Positions 37,179-45,765 are shown, counted from the first letter of the stretch. The stretch is DNA of 64,000 nt from Halomonas sp. SpR1 (GCF_031010175.1 NZ_JAUAMB010000005.1:62001-126000); one strand, 5' to 3'. Notes: generated by a model not told the origin, from the sequence alone. Numbers and translations: made by a program.

Positions 37179-37319
37179 TTTTTGCCATGTCAGCAAACAT
37201 TCAGGATCCTTTTCATTTATCAGCAAGCGAGAGCGTTTTACCACAAAAAGAACAATCAGTCCAAAAGGCAGCTTTTAGTTCAATGCTAAAAGCCGCCCCA
37301 CTTTTTAAATCCTGCTGGT

Positions 37320-38045
37320 CTACATATTACAGTGGCCGTCCGCTTCCCCTACAAAGCGCTGACGGGCATTGACCACGTACGCCGCGAGGGCTGCTAAATC
37401 AGCAGACTCCCAATCCAGCGGTTCAGCCGCCATGGGCGATACCATGCAGAGTTGTACCATTTCGTCGGCATGGACGGTTTCCATACCAAACATGTTGGTG
37501 CCCATAGCAACCGGATGAGGATATGGATGGTTGAAGGTTGCCTGATATCCCTGCTGGCCGTCACTGCCATGACAGCTCGCGCAGGAGAGACCATTGGTAC
37601 TAAGCGATGTGTCGTTGAACAAGGCTTCACCACGTTCAATCAAAGACTTAGGGTTGTCGCCATTTTCATCGTAACCGGGCACATAACCATCGGGTCGAGA
37701 TACCAGCTGCGTGCGCTCATTAGGCTGCATGCCTCCGCCTGCTGCACCCTCAGTCTGAGCCTCACCTTCCGCTTCGCCCTCGGCTTCTGCCTCACCTTCT
37801 CCCTCTGCCTCTGCTTCGCCCTCAGCACTAGCCTCGCCTTCAGGTTGTGCCTCTTCCTCCGCATGATTGCTTGCCAGCATGAGTCCACTTATAGCGGATT
37901 GGTCGTTGGCAAATACGTTTTGCTCATTGGCCGAAACGCCCAGTGCGACGCCACCTGCTACCAGCACCAAAGCAGGTGCGGAGTAACGCACCTGGCGACG
38001 AAGTTTATTCAGCAAATCACTGCGGGTTTGTTTAGTGAGCGACAT
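37320..38045 (-). CDS. c-type cytochrome with leader and Glu/Gly/Ala-rich N-terminal tract
   Basis: A 241-residue exported protein. Residues 1-45 repeat the leader of the 18879 peptide ('DLLNKLRRQVRYSAPALVLV', then AGGVALGVSA/NE). Residues ~62-105 are an acidic low-complexity tract of Glu, Ala and Gly. The rest is a mono-haem cytochrome c domain: 'GLSCASCHGSDGQQG' binds haem, and Met in 'GTNMFGMETVHADEM' or 'CMVSPMA' may be the second ligand. An acidic tail between signal and cytochrome is unusual. Electron carrier or sensor role in the periplasm is likely; the acidic part may be modified like that of the 18879 peptide (inference). Confidence 0.8.
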   Translation of the reverse strand: MSLTKQTRSDLLNKLRRQVRYSAPALVLVAGGVALGVSANEQNVFANDQSAISGLMLASNHAEEEAQPEGEASAEGEAEAEGEGEAEAEGEAEGEAQTEGAAGGGMQPNERTQLVSRPDGYVPGYDENGDNPKSLIERGEALFNDTSLSTNGLSCASCHGSDGQQGYQATFNHPYPHPVAMGTNMFGMETVHADEMVQLCMVSPMAAEPLDWESADLAALAAYVVNARQRFVGEADGHCNM

Positions 38046-38183
38046 GGGGTCACCTCTCGAAGTCAGCCTTATTGTGAAGGGCCGCGCCTTGGCAGGTCTC
38101 AGCCCAGCACTTGCCTAGTTGTTTGATTTTTTAGTACTACAATCAATCAGTGAGCGAACGCGCGACTTCCTTACACGCCAGGA

Positions 38184-38960
38184 TCACAATGAAGGTGAAT
38201 CTATCGGTTCCCGCCAGTGCAACTGATGGGCATCGAACCCGCCCATCAACCTGGGCTTCACGATTTCAAAGTAAGGCGACAAATCAAAATCACGCGGCGT
38301 GAATAATGAGTAGTGGCGTTGGGTCAGTAAAAGATCACTGTTTGCCATGAAATCAGCACTTGTGGCTGTCGTATCATCCGCGATAGGCAATATAGGGTAG
38401 TAAATCGACTGGAAGGCTTGGGCGATCAGGGTTGAGCATATTGCTCGCGTGGGGTCACCGCTGCCTAACGTCAAGAAGCGCTTACGCCAGCGCTGCGGAA
38501 CGGGGGGTAATGGGAAAAAGTAACGCGCTAAATCAATGACATTATGCAAGTCATACCGATGCCCAAGGCGGCTGCCAACAAACTGAATTAACGCCTCGAC
38601 CTCTTTCGCCCGAAGGCCCACAGGCCGACATATCCGTAAATGGCAGCCGTTAAATTCATTCAGCCCCACCAAACGCACCCCCTCTGCCACATCGGCTTCG
38701 ATAAAACACTCTCCGTGTTGAGCACCAAAATGTCGGGCGTTATCTCTCCCCACGTGTAACGCAGCATGAGACCAGGACGACTGGGTTAAATATTTAATAA
38801 CCACACTGAACCGCGATGAGCCCTCTACCAACAACACATCGCCGGGTTCTAAAAACGTGGCAATGTGATCCTCTAGCGGCCCGGCACTGATCTGTGCATG
38901 TCGAGGGCAAGACAACCAGCAACTCATCATGTAGCCCATTTTCTGCAGCACGTTTTTCAT
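38184..38960 (-). CDS. YiiX-like NlpC/P60-superfamily cysteine hydrolase
   Basis: A 258-residue permuted papain-fold protein. The His-containing motif comes first ('GDVLLVEGSSRFSVVIKYLT', then 'SSWSHAALHVG'), the Cys later ('TRAICSTLIAQAFQSI'), the order typical of the YiiX/YebB group. Such enzymes cut peptide or amide/ester bonds, in some cases in cell wall or lipids. There is no clear signal peptide. It lies upstream of the acidic-tract cytochrome on the same strand with a 138-base gap. A role in processing that protein is possible but unsupported. Confidence 0.7.
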   Translation of the reverse strand: MKNVLQKMGYMMSCWLSCPRHAQISAGPLEDHIATFLEPGDVLLVEGSSRFSVVIKYLTQSSWSHAALHVGRDNARHFGAQHGECFIEADVAEGVRLVGLNEFNGCHLRICRPVGLRAKEVEALIQFVGSRLGHRYDLHNVIDLARYFFPLPPVPQRWRKRFLTLGSGDPTRAICSTLIAQAFQSIYYPILPIADDTTATSADFMANSDLLLTQRHYSLFTPRDFDLSPYFEIVKPRLMGGFDAHQLHWREPIDSPSL

Positions 38961-39125
38961 ATCGCCCCCCCCCTACTTAGCACTCGTAAAGATTGGTGCT
39001 CAATCGCCCATTATCTTTACAGTGTGATCATCTAAGCAGCAGCCACACCCTTTATTTTGGTTATTTTTGGCATCACCATTGTCAATTATGAACCATTTGT
39101 TCCATAATCATTCAGGCCAGTTGAA

Positions 39126-39151
39126 TGTAACCCGTAAACGGTCATCCGTTG
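39126..39151 (+). promoter_or_regulatory. Candidate ECF-sigma promoter before the CMD gene
   Basis: TGTAACC (39126-39132), followed at 14-16 bases by CGTTG (39147-39151), ends 17 bases before the start of the first gene of the sigma-factor cluster. The TGTAAC / CGT pair resembles many ECF-sigma promoters. If used by the sigma factor encoded downstream, the locus would be self-activated. Confidence 0.35.
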
Positions 39152-39168
39152 ATCAGAAGGAGTTTGAA

Positions 39169-39726
39169 ATGACTGATTTTCCTTTGCATACCGCAGAAAG
39201 CGCGCCTAAAGAGGCGCAAGCTAACCTTCAAGCTGCTGAAAAGAAGATGGGCTTTCTGCCTAATATTTTCGCCAAAATGGCGGAAGCACCGACGCTACTC
39301 GAAGCTTATCTAACACTTGACGGCATTTATGCCAAAACCAGCCTTAGCCCTGTTGAACAGCAGGCAGCCTTGCTGGCCATCAGCGCGGATAACCGCTGTG
39401 AATTTTGCGTGGCAGCCCATAGCGGCGGAATCAAGAAAGCCGGTGCCGATGACGAGATCATCAAAGATCTACGCGCACGCAACACGCCTAACGACGCCAA
39501 GCTGGCGGCCGTTACGCGTTTCGCCCGTCATTTAAATGCGCAGCGCGGCTGGGCAGAGCAAACCGAGCTGGACGCTTTTTTTGAAGCAGGTTTTACCCAC
39601 CAGCAGGTGCTTGAATTGGTGATTGCCTGTGCGTTGAAAACACTTTCCAACTATACCAACCATGTTGCGGGTACACCGCTGAATGAAGAGCTTAAGCCGT
39701 TAGCTTGGGAAGCGCCTGCGTCATAA
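39169..39726 (+). CDS. Carboxymuconolactone decarboxylase/AhpD-family protein
   Basis: A 185-residue cytoplasmic alkylhydroperoxidase-like protein. The redox motif 'CEFCVAAHSGG' (CxxC followed by His) sits near residue 75, and the helical repeat 'GFTHQQVLELVIACALKTLS' follows, as in peroxidase-related CMD proteins. The ATG at 39169 is chosen for its AAGGAG site; an earlier in-frame ATG at 39067 has none. Members of this family are often controlled by ECF sigma factors, and one is encoded two genes downstream. Confidence 0.85.
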   Translation: MTDFPLHTAESAPKEAQANLQAAEKKMGFLPNIFAKMAEAPTLLEAYLTLDGIYAKTSLSPVEQQAALLAISADNRCEFCVAAHSGGIKKAGADDEIIKDLRARNTPNDAKLAAVTRFARHLNAQRGWAEQTELDAFFEAGFTHQQVLELVIACALKTLSNYTNHVAGTPLNEELKPLAWEAPAS

Positions 39727-39792
39727 CGCATAACGTAAGAGTTACCTGTGGTCGCCGTAGCGGCCACAGGCGTATTTCATCAGGAGACAGTT

Positions 39793-40101
39793 ATGATCGA
39801 CGTCATGGTCGCTTACCCCAATTCTGATACATTGGCATTTGACGATGTGTATTACATTGAAAAACATTCGCCGCTAGTGAATTCATTGCTTGCCGAGCAT
39901 GGGCTGCGCTATCTTCGCGTACACCGCTGTATCGACTCTCAAGCCACTTACCACTTGGTAGCACACCTAGGCTTTGAATCCGCCCAACGCTTTGAATCCG
40001 CGTTTGAAGCGATTGGTGATCAACTGCTTGCCGATATTGCCAACTTCACTAACGTTGAGCCCGTCATGCAGGTGAATGAAGTGATTGATACACCTGCATA
40101 G
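39793..40101 (+). CDS. EthD-family protein
   Basis: A 102-residue protein with the dimeric ferredoxin-like EthD fold: 'IDVMVAYPNSD', 'VYYIEKHSPLV' (conserved Tyr and His-x-Pro) and 'YHLVAHLGFESAQRFESAF'. The ATG at 39793 follows AGGAG by 6 bases. EthD proteins are small accessory or degradative enzymes of unclear chemistry. It lies between the CMD gene (66 bases upstream) and the sigma-factor gene (61 bases downstream). Confidence 0.8.
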   Translation: MIDVMVAYPNSDTLAFDDVYYIEKHSPLVNSLLAEHGLRYLRVHRCIDSQATYHLVAHLGFESAQRFESAFEAIGDQLLADIANFTNVEPVMQVNEVIDTPA

Positions 40102-40162
40102 GTTGCTCTATAACTATAAATAGACACATTACTGCTAACCCACTTTACCCATGAGGACTGCC

Positions 40163-40732
40163 GTGTCGACCGCCACGCAATCTACTGAAGAGCACATCGC
40201 TACGCTGCGGCCTAAGCTTGTTGCCTTTGCACTCTTACAGTTACGCGACAACGCCGCTGCCGAAGATATTGTGCAGGATACGTTAGTCACCGCTTTGGAA
40301 AAACATTCGTCTTTCTCAGGGCGTTCGGCTTTTGAAACATGGGTGTTTGGCATTTTAAAAAATAAGATACTTGAGCGGTTTCGTTATGAGCGGCGCTATC
40401 TCTCTTGGCAGGACGATGAACTCAGCGATGAGGACTCGTTTGAAAATCTGTTTAAAGAGAACGGTCGCTGGCAAGCCGCCAGCAAACCTACTCCCTGGGG
40501 AGAACCCGACCAGGTATTAGAAAACGCGGCGTTTTGGCGTTTGCTCGACACTTGTTTAATGGTGCTACCGGATAATATTGCGCGGGTTTTTACTATGCGC
40601 GAACTCATGGGGCTAACCACTCAGGAAATTTGTGAAGCATTATCACTTAGTGATGCAAACTGCTGGGTAATTTTGCACCGTGCCCGTTTGCGGCTGCGTG
40701 ACTGTATTGAAAAAGGCTGGTTAACGTCATGA
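40163..40732 (+). CDS. ECF-type RNA polymerase sigma factor
   Basis: A 189-residue group-4 sigma factor. Region 2 is seen in 'LRPKLVAFALLQLRDNAAAE' and 'DIVQDTLVTALEK' to 'TWVFGILKNKILERFRYERR', and region 4 in 'TTQEICEALSLSDANCWVIL' with 'HRARLRLRDCIE'. The GTG at 40163 is preferred because GAGG lies 6 bases upstream; an ATG at 40151 has no site. It overlaps the next gene by 4 bases (ATGA). A zinc-finger protein of the anti-sigma type is encoded at 42195-42395. It probably controls this locus in response to oxidative or metal stress (inference). Confidence 0.88.
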   Translation: MSTATQSTEEHIATLRPKLVAFALLQLRDNAAAEDIVQDTLVTALEKHSSFSGRSAFETWVFGILKNKILERFRYERRYLSWQDDELSDEDSFENLFKENGRWQAASKPTPWGEPDQVLENAAFWRLLDTCLMVLPDNIARVFTMRELMGLTTQEICEALSLSDANCWVILHRARLRLRDCIEKGWLTS

Positions 40733-41199
40733 AGAAACATCAAAAAACGCCCTCTCCACAGCGAAAAAAAGCACCAAGCCCCCCCGCTAAAAAAATGATG
40801 AGCCTCGTTAAAAAAGCGCTCATTGTACTGGCGTTTCTGGCCGTTCCGATTGCATGGCTAATTGCTAATGAACATACCGCACGTGAAGCGTCAGATCTTA
40901 GCGTTATTGGCAGCGGAACGCCGGTCGCCGTGCAAATTCATGACCATAGCTGCCCTCTTTGCCAACGGTTAAAAGCCAATGCAGAAGATGCCTTAGCCCA
41001 AATGGATACTCCACCAGCTTGGCGTATCGCAGATATTAACACCACCAAAGGCGCCGACTTCGCCAGTCAGCACGGTGTAGGCCATGTCACGATATTGCTA
41101 TTTGATGCCCAAGGAAATCGCCAGGAAACAATCGAAGGTGTGACAAGTGCTAATTCGCTACGCGACGCCTTTGAAAAATTGTTGGCCGCTCAGCGTTAG
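40729..41199 (+). CDS. Membrane-anchored thioredoxin-like protein
   Basis: A 156-residue protein with a very basic N-terminus, one membrane anchor ('ALIVLAFLAVPIAWLIA') and a periplasmic thioredoxin-like domain with 'HDHSCPLCQRLKANA' as the redox CxxC. The 'VGHVTILLFDAQGNRQ' segment holds a Thr where thioredoxins have the cis-Pro. It is translationally coupled to the sigma factor through an ATGA overlap. It probably reduces or isomerises exported thiols in the pathway controlled by that sigma factor. Confidence 0.8.
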   Translation: MKKHQKTPSPQRKKAPSPPAKKMMSLVKKALIVLAFLAVPIAWLIANEHTAREASDLSVIGSGTPVAVQIHDHSCPLCQRLKANAEDALAQMDTPPAWRIADINTTKGADFASQHGVGHVTILLFDAQGNRQETIEGVTSANSLRDAFEKLLAAQR

Positions 41200-41461
41200 T
41201 CAGTCAGCATTGGATTGCTTTACCCCTTGGCGTTGCATCTCAAACTGCGACGTCAACTCTATGATTGAACACAGCACCCTCTCCAAAAGGCTGCCCCTGC
41301 TTTATACGGCGCCAGCCTCCCTGTCTCCTTAAAATTCAAAAACAACTGTAAAGTTTTGCGCAGTCCGACCACAGAGCTGATGTAAAAGCTGTACCGGCAA
41401 GAGCAAAATAAATATCACTTCTGACATAACGGTTGTCATCAAACGACAAGGGAGCACTGAC
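41200..41461. promoter_or_regulatory. Upstream region of the DoxX-peptide unit
   Basis: A 262-base gap within the sigma-factor locus, long enough for a separate promoter. TGTAAAG at about 41349 followed by GTCCGACC resembles the TGTAAC / CG-type candidate at 39126 but with different spacing. No gene is seen. Confidence 0.3.
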
Positions 41462-41890
41462 ATGCATACCGAAACCACCCAACCTTCAGATGCTTTTCCT
41501 ATAGCGCAACATGCTCACTGGTTATTACGCCTGAGCCTTGCAAGTGTCTTCATTTACATGGGAATCGACAAATTTATGGGCGCAGGCGTCACTGCGTTTT
41601 CTACCATGATGAACCTGCCAGTCATACTAGGCGCTCTTGTCGCATTAGGTGAGATTGGCACCGGGTTGTTTATCCTATTGGGTGGGCTAATAAAGGGTCG
41701 CTTAGGCGACGCAGTAACACGCCTGGGAGCATTTGGCATGGTGCCCATCCTACTCGGCGCCATCTTAATGGTGCACTGGGGACAGTGGCACTTCATGTCT
41801 ACCACTTCTCACCCGCTGGGAGGCATGATGTTTCAGGTGACGCTAGCGATGATGGCCATCTATTTGCTTGCTAAAGGCAATAAAGCTTAA
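41462..41890 (+). CDS. DoxX-family membrane protein
   Basis: A 142-residue inner-membrane protein with four segments, starting with 'HAHWLLRLSLASVFIYMGID', then 'LPVILGALVALGEIGTGLFI' and 'LGAFGMVPILLGAILMVHWG'. DoxX proteins are found with sigma-factor-controlled metal-stress peptides such as the DUF2282 (bufferin) operons. Here it is 42 bases upstream of a small acidic exported peptide, a similar layout with an unrelated peptide. Confidence 0.85.
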   Translation: MHTETTQPSDAFPIAQHAHWLLRLSLASVFIYMGIDKFMGAGVTAFSTMMNLPVILGALVALGEIGTGLFILLGGLIKGRLGDAVTRLGAFGMVPILLGAILMVHWGQWHFMSTTSHPLGGMMFQVTLAMMAIYLLAKGNKA

Positions 41891-41932
41891 CAACCTACCC
41901 CAACAAACCGATATCTTTGCAAAGGAGGCTTT

Positions 41933-42133
41933 ATGTCAGATAACAAACGACAAACATTACTGGATAGCCTAACGAAGGGATTTACCTATGCGGTTCCCGT
42001 CTTGGCCCTGGTCGTTGGTGGTTCAGCCCTTCATGCTGTCTACTCTGACGTTTCTACTGAAACCGGCTACTACATGATGGCCGTGGCCGAGGGTGGAGCC
42101 GAAGCCGAGGGTGAAGCAGAAGCCGTCTTATAA
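41933..42133 (+). CDS. Small exported Glu/Ala-rich peptide
   Basis: A 66-residue peptide with an AAGGAGG site. The N-terminus 'LLDSLTKGFTYAVPVLALVV' plus GGSAL matches the leader seen in the proteins at 18879 and 37320 (LL..L, Tyr, Pro, L-x-LV, G-x-A). After a probable cleavage or anchor region comes 'TGYYMMAVAEGGAEAEGEAE' and the end AVL, a short acidic Glu/Ala/Gly tail. It has no Cys. It sits between DoxX and the zinc-finger anti-sigma gene. It is the simplest member of a leader-plus-acidic-tail group in this window; function unknown. Confidence 0.65.
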   Translation: MSDNKRQTLLDSLTKGFTYAVPVLALVVGGSALHAVYSDVSTETGYYMMAVAEGGAEAEGEAEAVL

Positions 42134-42194
42134 ATAGTAAGCCCACCCCCTATCCATTTTTATCATGCTAGTTGTGCCAATTAAGGAATTAACT

Positions 42195-42395
42195 ATGATT
42201 ATGTGCCGTGAAGCCACGCGCTTGATGTCGCTAAAGCAGGATAGAGCGCTCAACTTCCGGGAGAAAACAGCCCTTCGTTTTCACCTGTCCATGTGTGGTG
42301 CCTGCCGTGCATGCGCGCGTCAGTTCGATCTGCTGCACGCTATTGGTGAGCGCCATCCTGCCGCGCTGAAAACCCGATCGACATCCGATGACTAG
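42195..42395 (+). CDS. Zinc-finger (zf-HC2-type) anti-sigma protein
   Basis: A 66-residue cytoplasmic protein. 'MCREATRLMSLKQDRALN' and 'RFHLSMCGACRACARQFD' give the His-x3-Cys-x2-Cys of ZAS-type anti-sigma factors. It has no membrane segment, as in the short soluble forms. The ATG at 42195 has AAGGA 9 bases upstream; an earlier ATG at 42165 has no site. It is expected to hold the sigma factor of 40163-40732 and release it on redox or metal stress. It lies five genes away on the same strand. Confidence 0.75.
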   Translation: MIMCREATRLMSLKQDRALNFREKTALRFHLSMCGACRACARQFDLLHAIGERHPAALKTRSTSDD

Positions 42396-42405
42396 GAGTC
42401 GCGCT

Positions 42406-43065
42406 ATGCACCCACTACATGACATGGTGGTTATCACTGGCTCGCTGATGTTCAGTTGCGCGGCAATGGCCGACATCTTGTTGACGCCCAACCAGATTAT
42501 GACTTGGCCAACCCGCAGTTTTGACGGTGAAACCCACTACGCAATTGTCGAAAAAGATGGTGTCAAAGTGCTGCAAGCCCAGTCACGCGGCCAGGCATCG
42601 GCTCGCTACCTGGAGCGCGAAATCAATCTAAATGAAACGCCCTACTTGCACTGGTGTTGGCAAGTCAGTAACACCTACCCAGGCTTGAACGAAACCACCA
42701 AAGCTGGCGATGATTACCCCGCTCGCATTTATGTCGCTCGTAAAACAGGACTTTTTCCTTGGCAGGTGGAGTCGGTCAACTATGTCTGGGCTTCTACCCA
42801 ACCGCAGGGCGCTACTTGGCCCAATGCATTTACTCAGCGAGCGCAGCTCATTGCTCTGCAAAGCGGTGAAAATCGTGTTGGTGATTGGGTAGCTGAAGTC
42901 CGCGATGTACGTTCTGACTTTGCTGCACTCTTCGGAAGCGCGCCTAGCCATATCGATGGCATTGCTTTAATGAGCGATGGTGATAATGCAGAAGGTAACG
43001 CAACGGCTTGGTTTACCCATCTAGGTCTTTCAAGTACAAATGACGCCCCGGCCTGCCCGCAGTAA
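42406..43065 (+). CDS. DUF3047 exported protein
   Basis: A 219-residue protein with a short signal peptide ('VVITGSLMFSCAAMA'). The mature part fits DUF3047: 'YAIVEKDGVKVLQAQSRGQA', 'LHWCWQVSNTYPGLNETTK' with 'AGDDYPARIYV', 'VWASTQPQGATWPN' and 'DGIALMSDGDNAEGNATAWF'. It is probably a sugar- or lipid-binding beta-sandwich in the envelope. The start at 42406 has AGGAG 7 bases upstream; that site overlaps the anti-sigma stop, so translation is likely coupled. It closes the sigma-factor locus. Confidence 0.8.
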   Translation: MHPLHDMVVITGSLMFSCAAMADILLTPNQIMTWPTRSFDGETHYAIVEKDGVKVLQAQSRGQASARYLEREINLNETPYLHWCWQVSNTYPGLNETTKAGDDYPARIYVARKTGLFPWQVESVNYVWASTQPQGATWPNAFTQRAQLIALQSGENRVGDWVAEVRDVRSDFAALFGSAPSHIDGIALMSDGDNAEGNATAWFTHLGLSSTNDAPACPQ

Positions 43066-43547
43066 ATGTCAATTGACTATCACAAATACTGAGTTAACCG
43101 CTGACTCACACCTGCTCACTGCTTAATTCTCCCCCCGACGAGTAGCCCCTTCAGCTAGGGCTGTAAACCACTCCCCAGCTCCGACGCTTCCCAGCAGTAA
43201 GTTGTTTCGGAGGGAAAAAATTTATACAAAAATTATACTTTAGAGTGCTTCCTCTTAGCTTTTCTCCTACAATGTTTTTATACAAACATTGTACGAAGAA
43301 AAATAGTAGTTACTTTTTAGCCACTGTCCTTTCTTCAACCTACAGAAGAGACAACGTTGCAGTTGCAGTGAGCTATGAGTAACGATCAGGCGGTTGCAGG
43401 GTCATTAGCAAACATCACTAAAAAACACCGAACCCCTCACAAATGCAACATTTTGTGTCATCTGGATACAAAGTGATGCTTACGATCCGGGACTGCTCTA
43501 ACCTTATACACATGGCTTGAATAGACCCGTCGATAGGATTAACAACA
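43066..43547. other. Intergenic region before the PAS chemoreceptor
   Basis: These 482 bases carry no recognisable gene. They are AT-rich around 43210-43320 and contain the palindrome listed at 43268-43293. They must include the promoter of the PAS chemoreceptor gene and the end of the sigma-factor locus. Confidence 0.45.
43268..43293. promoter_or_regulatory. Perfect palindrome, possible operator
   Basis: tacaatgttt and aaacattgta form a perfect 10-base dyad around a 6-base centre. It is 255 bases before the chemoreceptor start, in an AT-rich stretch preceded by a related motif (tatacaaaaattatac). It could bind a dimeric regulator; no T-run follows. Confidence 0.5.
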
Positions 43548-44816
43548 ATGCTCACACTTCTCGCTCCTCATGGTTTACACAGTGCGCTGTATCAACACAC
43601 CGCTTGTATCTCTTTTACACCTGAAGGGGTTATCAAGAAGGCAAGTGAGCAATTCCTAAACGTCGTCGGTTACCCCCTTGACCAAGTGAAGGGGCAACAC
43701 CACCGGATTTTCTGCTTTCCAGAAGAGAGCAGTAGCCTCGAGTACCGCTCTTTTTGGGAAACGCTGGCGGCTGGGCATAGCCAACAAGGCCGCTTTCGGC
43801 GTTCTAATGCCCAGGGCGAGGAAATTTGGTTAGAGGCCACCTACTTACCGATCAGTAATCGGCGGGGCAAGGTTATCGAGGTACTCAAAATTGCCAATGA
43901 CATTACAGTTGCCCACCAAGAGGCGGAGCGCAAAAACGCCGTCTTGGATGCACTAAACAGCTCCATGGCGGTAATTGAATTTACGCCTAGCGGTGAGATT
44001 CTCAATGCCAACTCAAATTTTGAGCAGGCAATGGGGTATCGAAATGATGAACTAGTGGGTGCACACCACCGGATGTTTTGTCCCGCCAATTTTTCTCAAA
44101 CCAACCCCCGCTTCTGGGAGCGGCTGGCTCAGGGCGAATACATGCAGGGTAAGTTCGAGCGTTTGGATTCTCGTGGCACCAGCGTATGGCTAGAGGCGAC
44201 TTATAACCCAATTCAAGATAGCAATGGAAACGTAGTAAAAGTGGTCAAGTTCGCCACCGATATTACCCGTTCCGTTCAGGCAGCTGAATCCGCCACTCGC
44301 GCCGTCACTGCCGCCCAAAGCACCTCTTCGCAAACAGAGCAGATCGCCCAAAACGGTCTTAGCCACCTACAGCGGGTGGTACGTGACTCTGAGCAGGCGG
44401 CGCTAACCTTGGCAGAAGCGCAGCAGCTAATCGCTGCGCTTAACAAGCAGGCACAGAGTATCAATAGCATTACCGAGTCAATTGCCAAAATCGCCAATCA
44501 AACCAACCTACTATCACTCAATGCAGCGATAGAAGCCGCACGTGCAGGCGAGCAGGGTCGCGGGTTTGCAGTGGTAGCTAACGAAGTACGCCGCTTGGCC
44601 AAAGGGTCGAGTGAAGCGGTGGAGGATATTACTCGGGTACTGAAAGAGAACAGCGCCTTAGTGGAACGCACTACCCAGGCCATGCAGCAGGTAGTGGAAC
44701 AAGGCAAATCGAGCCAAGTCAGCGTTGGTGAAATTGAAATTATCGTCAATGAGATACTCACCGGGGCGCGTAGTGTTTCGACCTCGATTGAGCAGTTGGC
44801 TCTCGAATCCGCTTGA
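43548..44816 (+). CDS. Soluble PAS-PAS methyl-accepting chemotaxis protein
   Basis: A 422-residue cytoplasmic receptor without membrane segments. Two PAS domains of the same kind occupy residues ~15-125 and ~135-250 ('GHHRIF...' type repeats: '[17 protein letters not shown]' and '[16 protein letters not shown]'; '[13 protein letters not shown]' and '[13 protein letters not shown]'). An MCP domain with hairpin tip '[20 protein letters not shown]' follows. The layout and length resemble BdlA of Pseudomonas, a biofilm-dispersal sensor that links redox or flavin state to cyclic-di-GMP. A terminator follows the gene. Confidence 0.88.
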   Translation: MLTLLAPHGLHSALYQHTACISFTPEGVIKKASEQFLNVVGYPLDQVKGQHHRIFCFPEESSSLEYRSFWETLAAGHSQQGRFRRSNAQGEEIWLEATYLPISNRRGKVIEVLKIANDITVAHQEAERKNAVLDALNSSMAVIEFTPSGEILNANSNFEQAMGYRNDELVGAHHRMFCPANFSQTNPRFWERLAQGEYMQGKFERLDSRGTSVWLEATYNPIQDSNGNVVKVVKFATDITRSVQAAESATRAVTAAQSTSSQTEQIAQNGLSHLQRVVRDSEQAALTLAEAQQLIAALNKQAQSINSITESIAKIANQTNLLSLNAAIEAARAGEQGRGFAVVANEVRRLAKGSSEAVEDITRVLKENSALVERTTQAMQQVVEQGKSSQVSVGEIEIIVNEILTGARSVSTSIEQLALESA

Positions 44817-44827
44817 TGGCGCAACGC

Positions 44828-44855
44828 AAAAGCCAGCGCATAGGCGCTGGCTTTT
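44828..44855. terminator. Bidirectional terminator
   Basis: aaaagccagcgc and gcgctggctttt form a 12-pair stem with a 4-base loop, flanked by A's and T's on both sides. It serves the chemoreceptor gene on + and the 1-Cys peroxiredoxin gene on -, which converge here. Confidence 0.85.
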
Positions 44856-44876
44856 CGCTTTTCATACCACTCTTGA

Positions 44877-45527
44877 TTAACGCAGTGTCGTCTTACGCAG
44901 GTAGGGCAGCACAGTTTCGTATTCGCCGTACTTCTGCTTGGCATCTGCGTCAGAAACGCTAGGTGGAATAATCACGTCCTGGCCAATTGTCCAATCAGCT
45001 GGGGTAGCAACGCCGTGTTTCGACGTGGTTTGCAGCGCATCCAGGGCGCGTAGGATTTCCGCAAAGTTGCGCCCTACGGTCATCGGATAGGTCATGGAAA
45101 GCTTCAGCTGCTTATCGGGCCCGATAATAAATACCGAGCGCACCGTGGCGCTGTCTGCCGGTGTACGCCCATCGGGCAGGTAGGCATCTTCCGGCAGCAT
45201 GTCATAAAGCTTTGACACTGTTAGGCCGTCGTCGGCGATGATCGGAAAATCGACCTCGCTGCCGCTGACGGTTTGGATATCATTGCCCCAGCGTTTGTGG
45301 TCTTCAACGCCATCCACGGAAACACCAATCACTTTGGTACCGCGTTTCTTCCACTCGGCACTCAGCTGCGCAACGGCACCGAATTCCGTCGTGCAAACCG
45401 GGGTGAAGTCTTTAGGATGTGAAAACAGGATCGCCCAGCTATCGCCAATCCAGTCGTGAAAACGAATCGGCCCTTGGCTCGTTTCCGCTTCGAAATCGGG
45501 CACGACTGCATTAATACGTAATGACAT
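44877..45527 (-). CDS. 1-Cys peroxiredoxin (Prx6/LsfA type)
   Basis: A 216-residue cytoplasmic peroxidase. The peroxidatic Cys is in 'HPKDFTPVCTTEFGAVAQL'; 'GVSVDGVEDHKRWGNDI' and 'RSVFIIGPDKQLKLSMTYP' are family segments, and the long C-terminal domain is that of the Prx6 group, which lacks a resolving Cys. The ATG at 45527 follows AGGAGG by 6 bases. It reduces organic peroxides. It stands alone between two terminators. Confidence 0.92.
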   Translation of the reverse strand: MSLRINAVVPDFEAETSQGPIRFHDWIGDSWAILFSHPKDFTPVCTTEFGAVAQLSAEWKKRGTKVIGVSVDGVEDHKRWGNDIQTVSGSEVDFPIIADDGLTVSKLYDMLPEDAYLPDGRTPADSATVRSVFIIGPDKQLKLSMTYPMTVGRNFAEILRALDALQTTSKHGVATPADWTIGQDVIIPPSVSDADAKQKYGEYETVLPYLRKTTLR

Positions 45528-45707
45528 GCTTTCCTCCTTAATGGGCATTGGGTGCCCTAATAGCTTATTTGACTTACAGCACCTTCACTATAGATCATTT
45601 AGCGCTAAGACAGCGAGTTCCAAGACAGTGTTCATATTCACTCTCGTATCAATACACCATCCTAGAATAGTACGGGAAGTGGCTGCTACCTTAACCATCT
45701 AGCCAAG

Positions 45708-45733
45708 AAAACGCCTCCATGCAGGAGGCGTTT
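45708..45733 (-). terminator. Terminator after luxS copy 2
   Basis: aaacgcctcc and ggaggcgttt form a 10-pair stem with a short loop; on the minus strand the stem ends in a T run. It lies about 33 bases past the luxS stop. Confidence 0.8.
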
Positions 45734-45765
45734 GGCTGGTGCTTTACGTTTCCTTCAAGCAAGTA

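Noticed and set aside
37452..38126. A 224-codon plus-strand frame opposite the cytochrome gene
   Set aside because: It is the antisense of the GAA/GGC/GCC-rich acidic tract; such repeats leave long open frames on the other strand.
41933..42133. The acidic peptide as a bufferin (DUF2282) precursor
   Set aside because: It has no Cys, and no DUF692 or DUF2063 gene is nearby; only the sigma-factor/DoxX context is shared.
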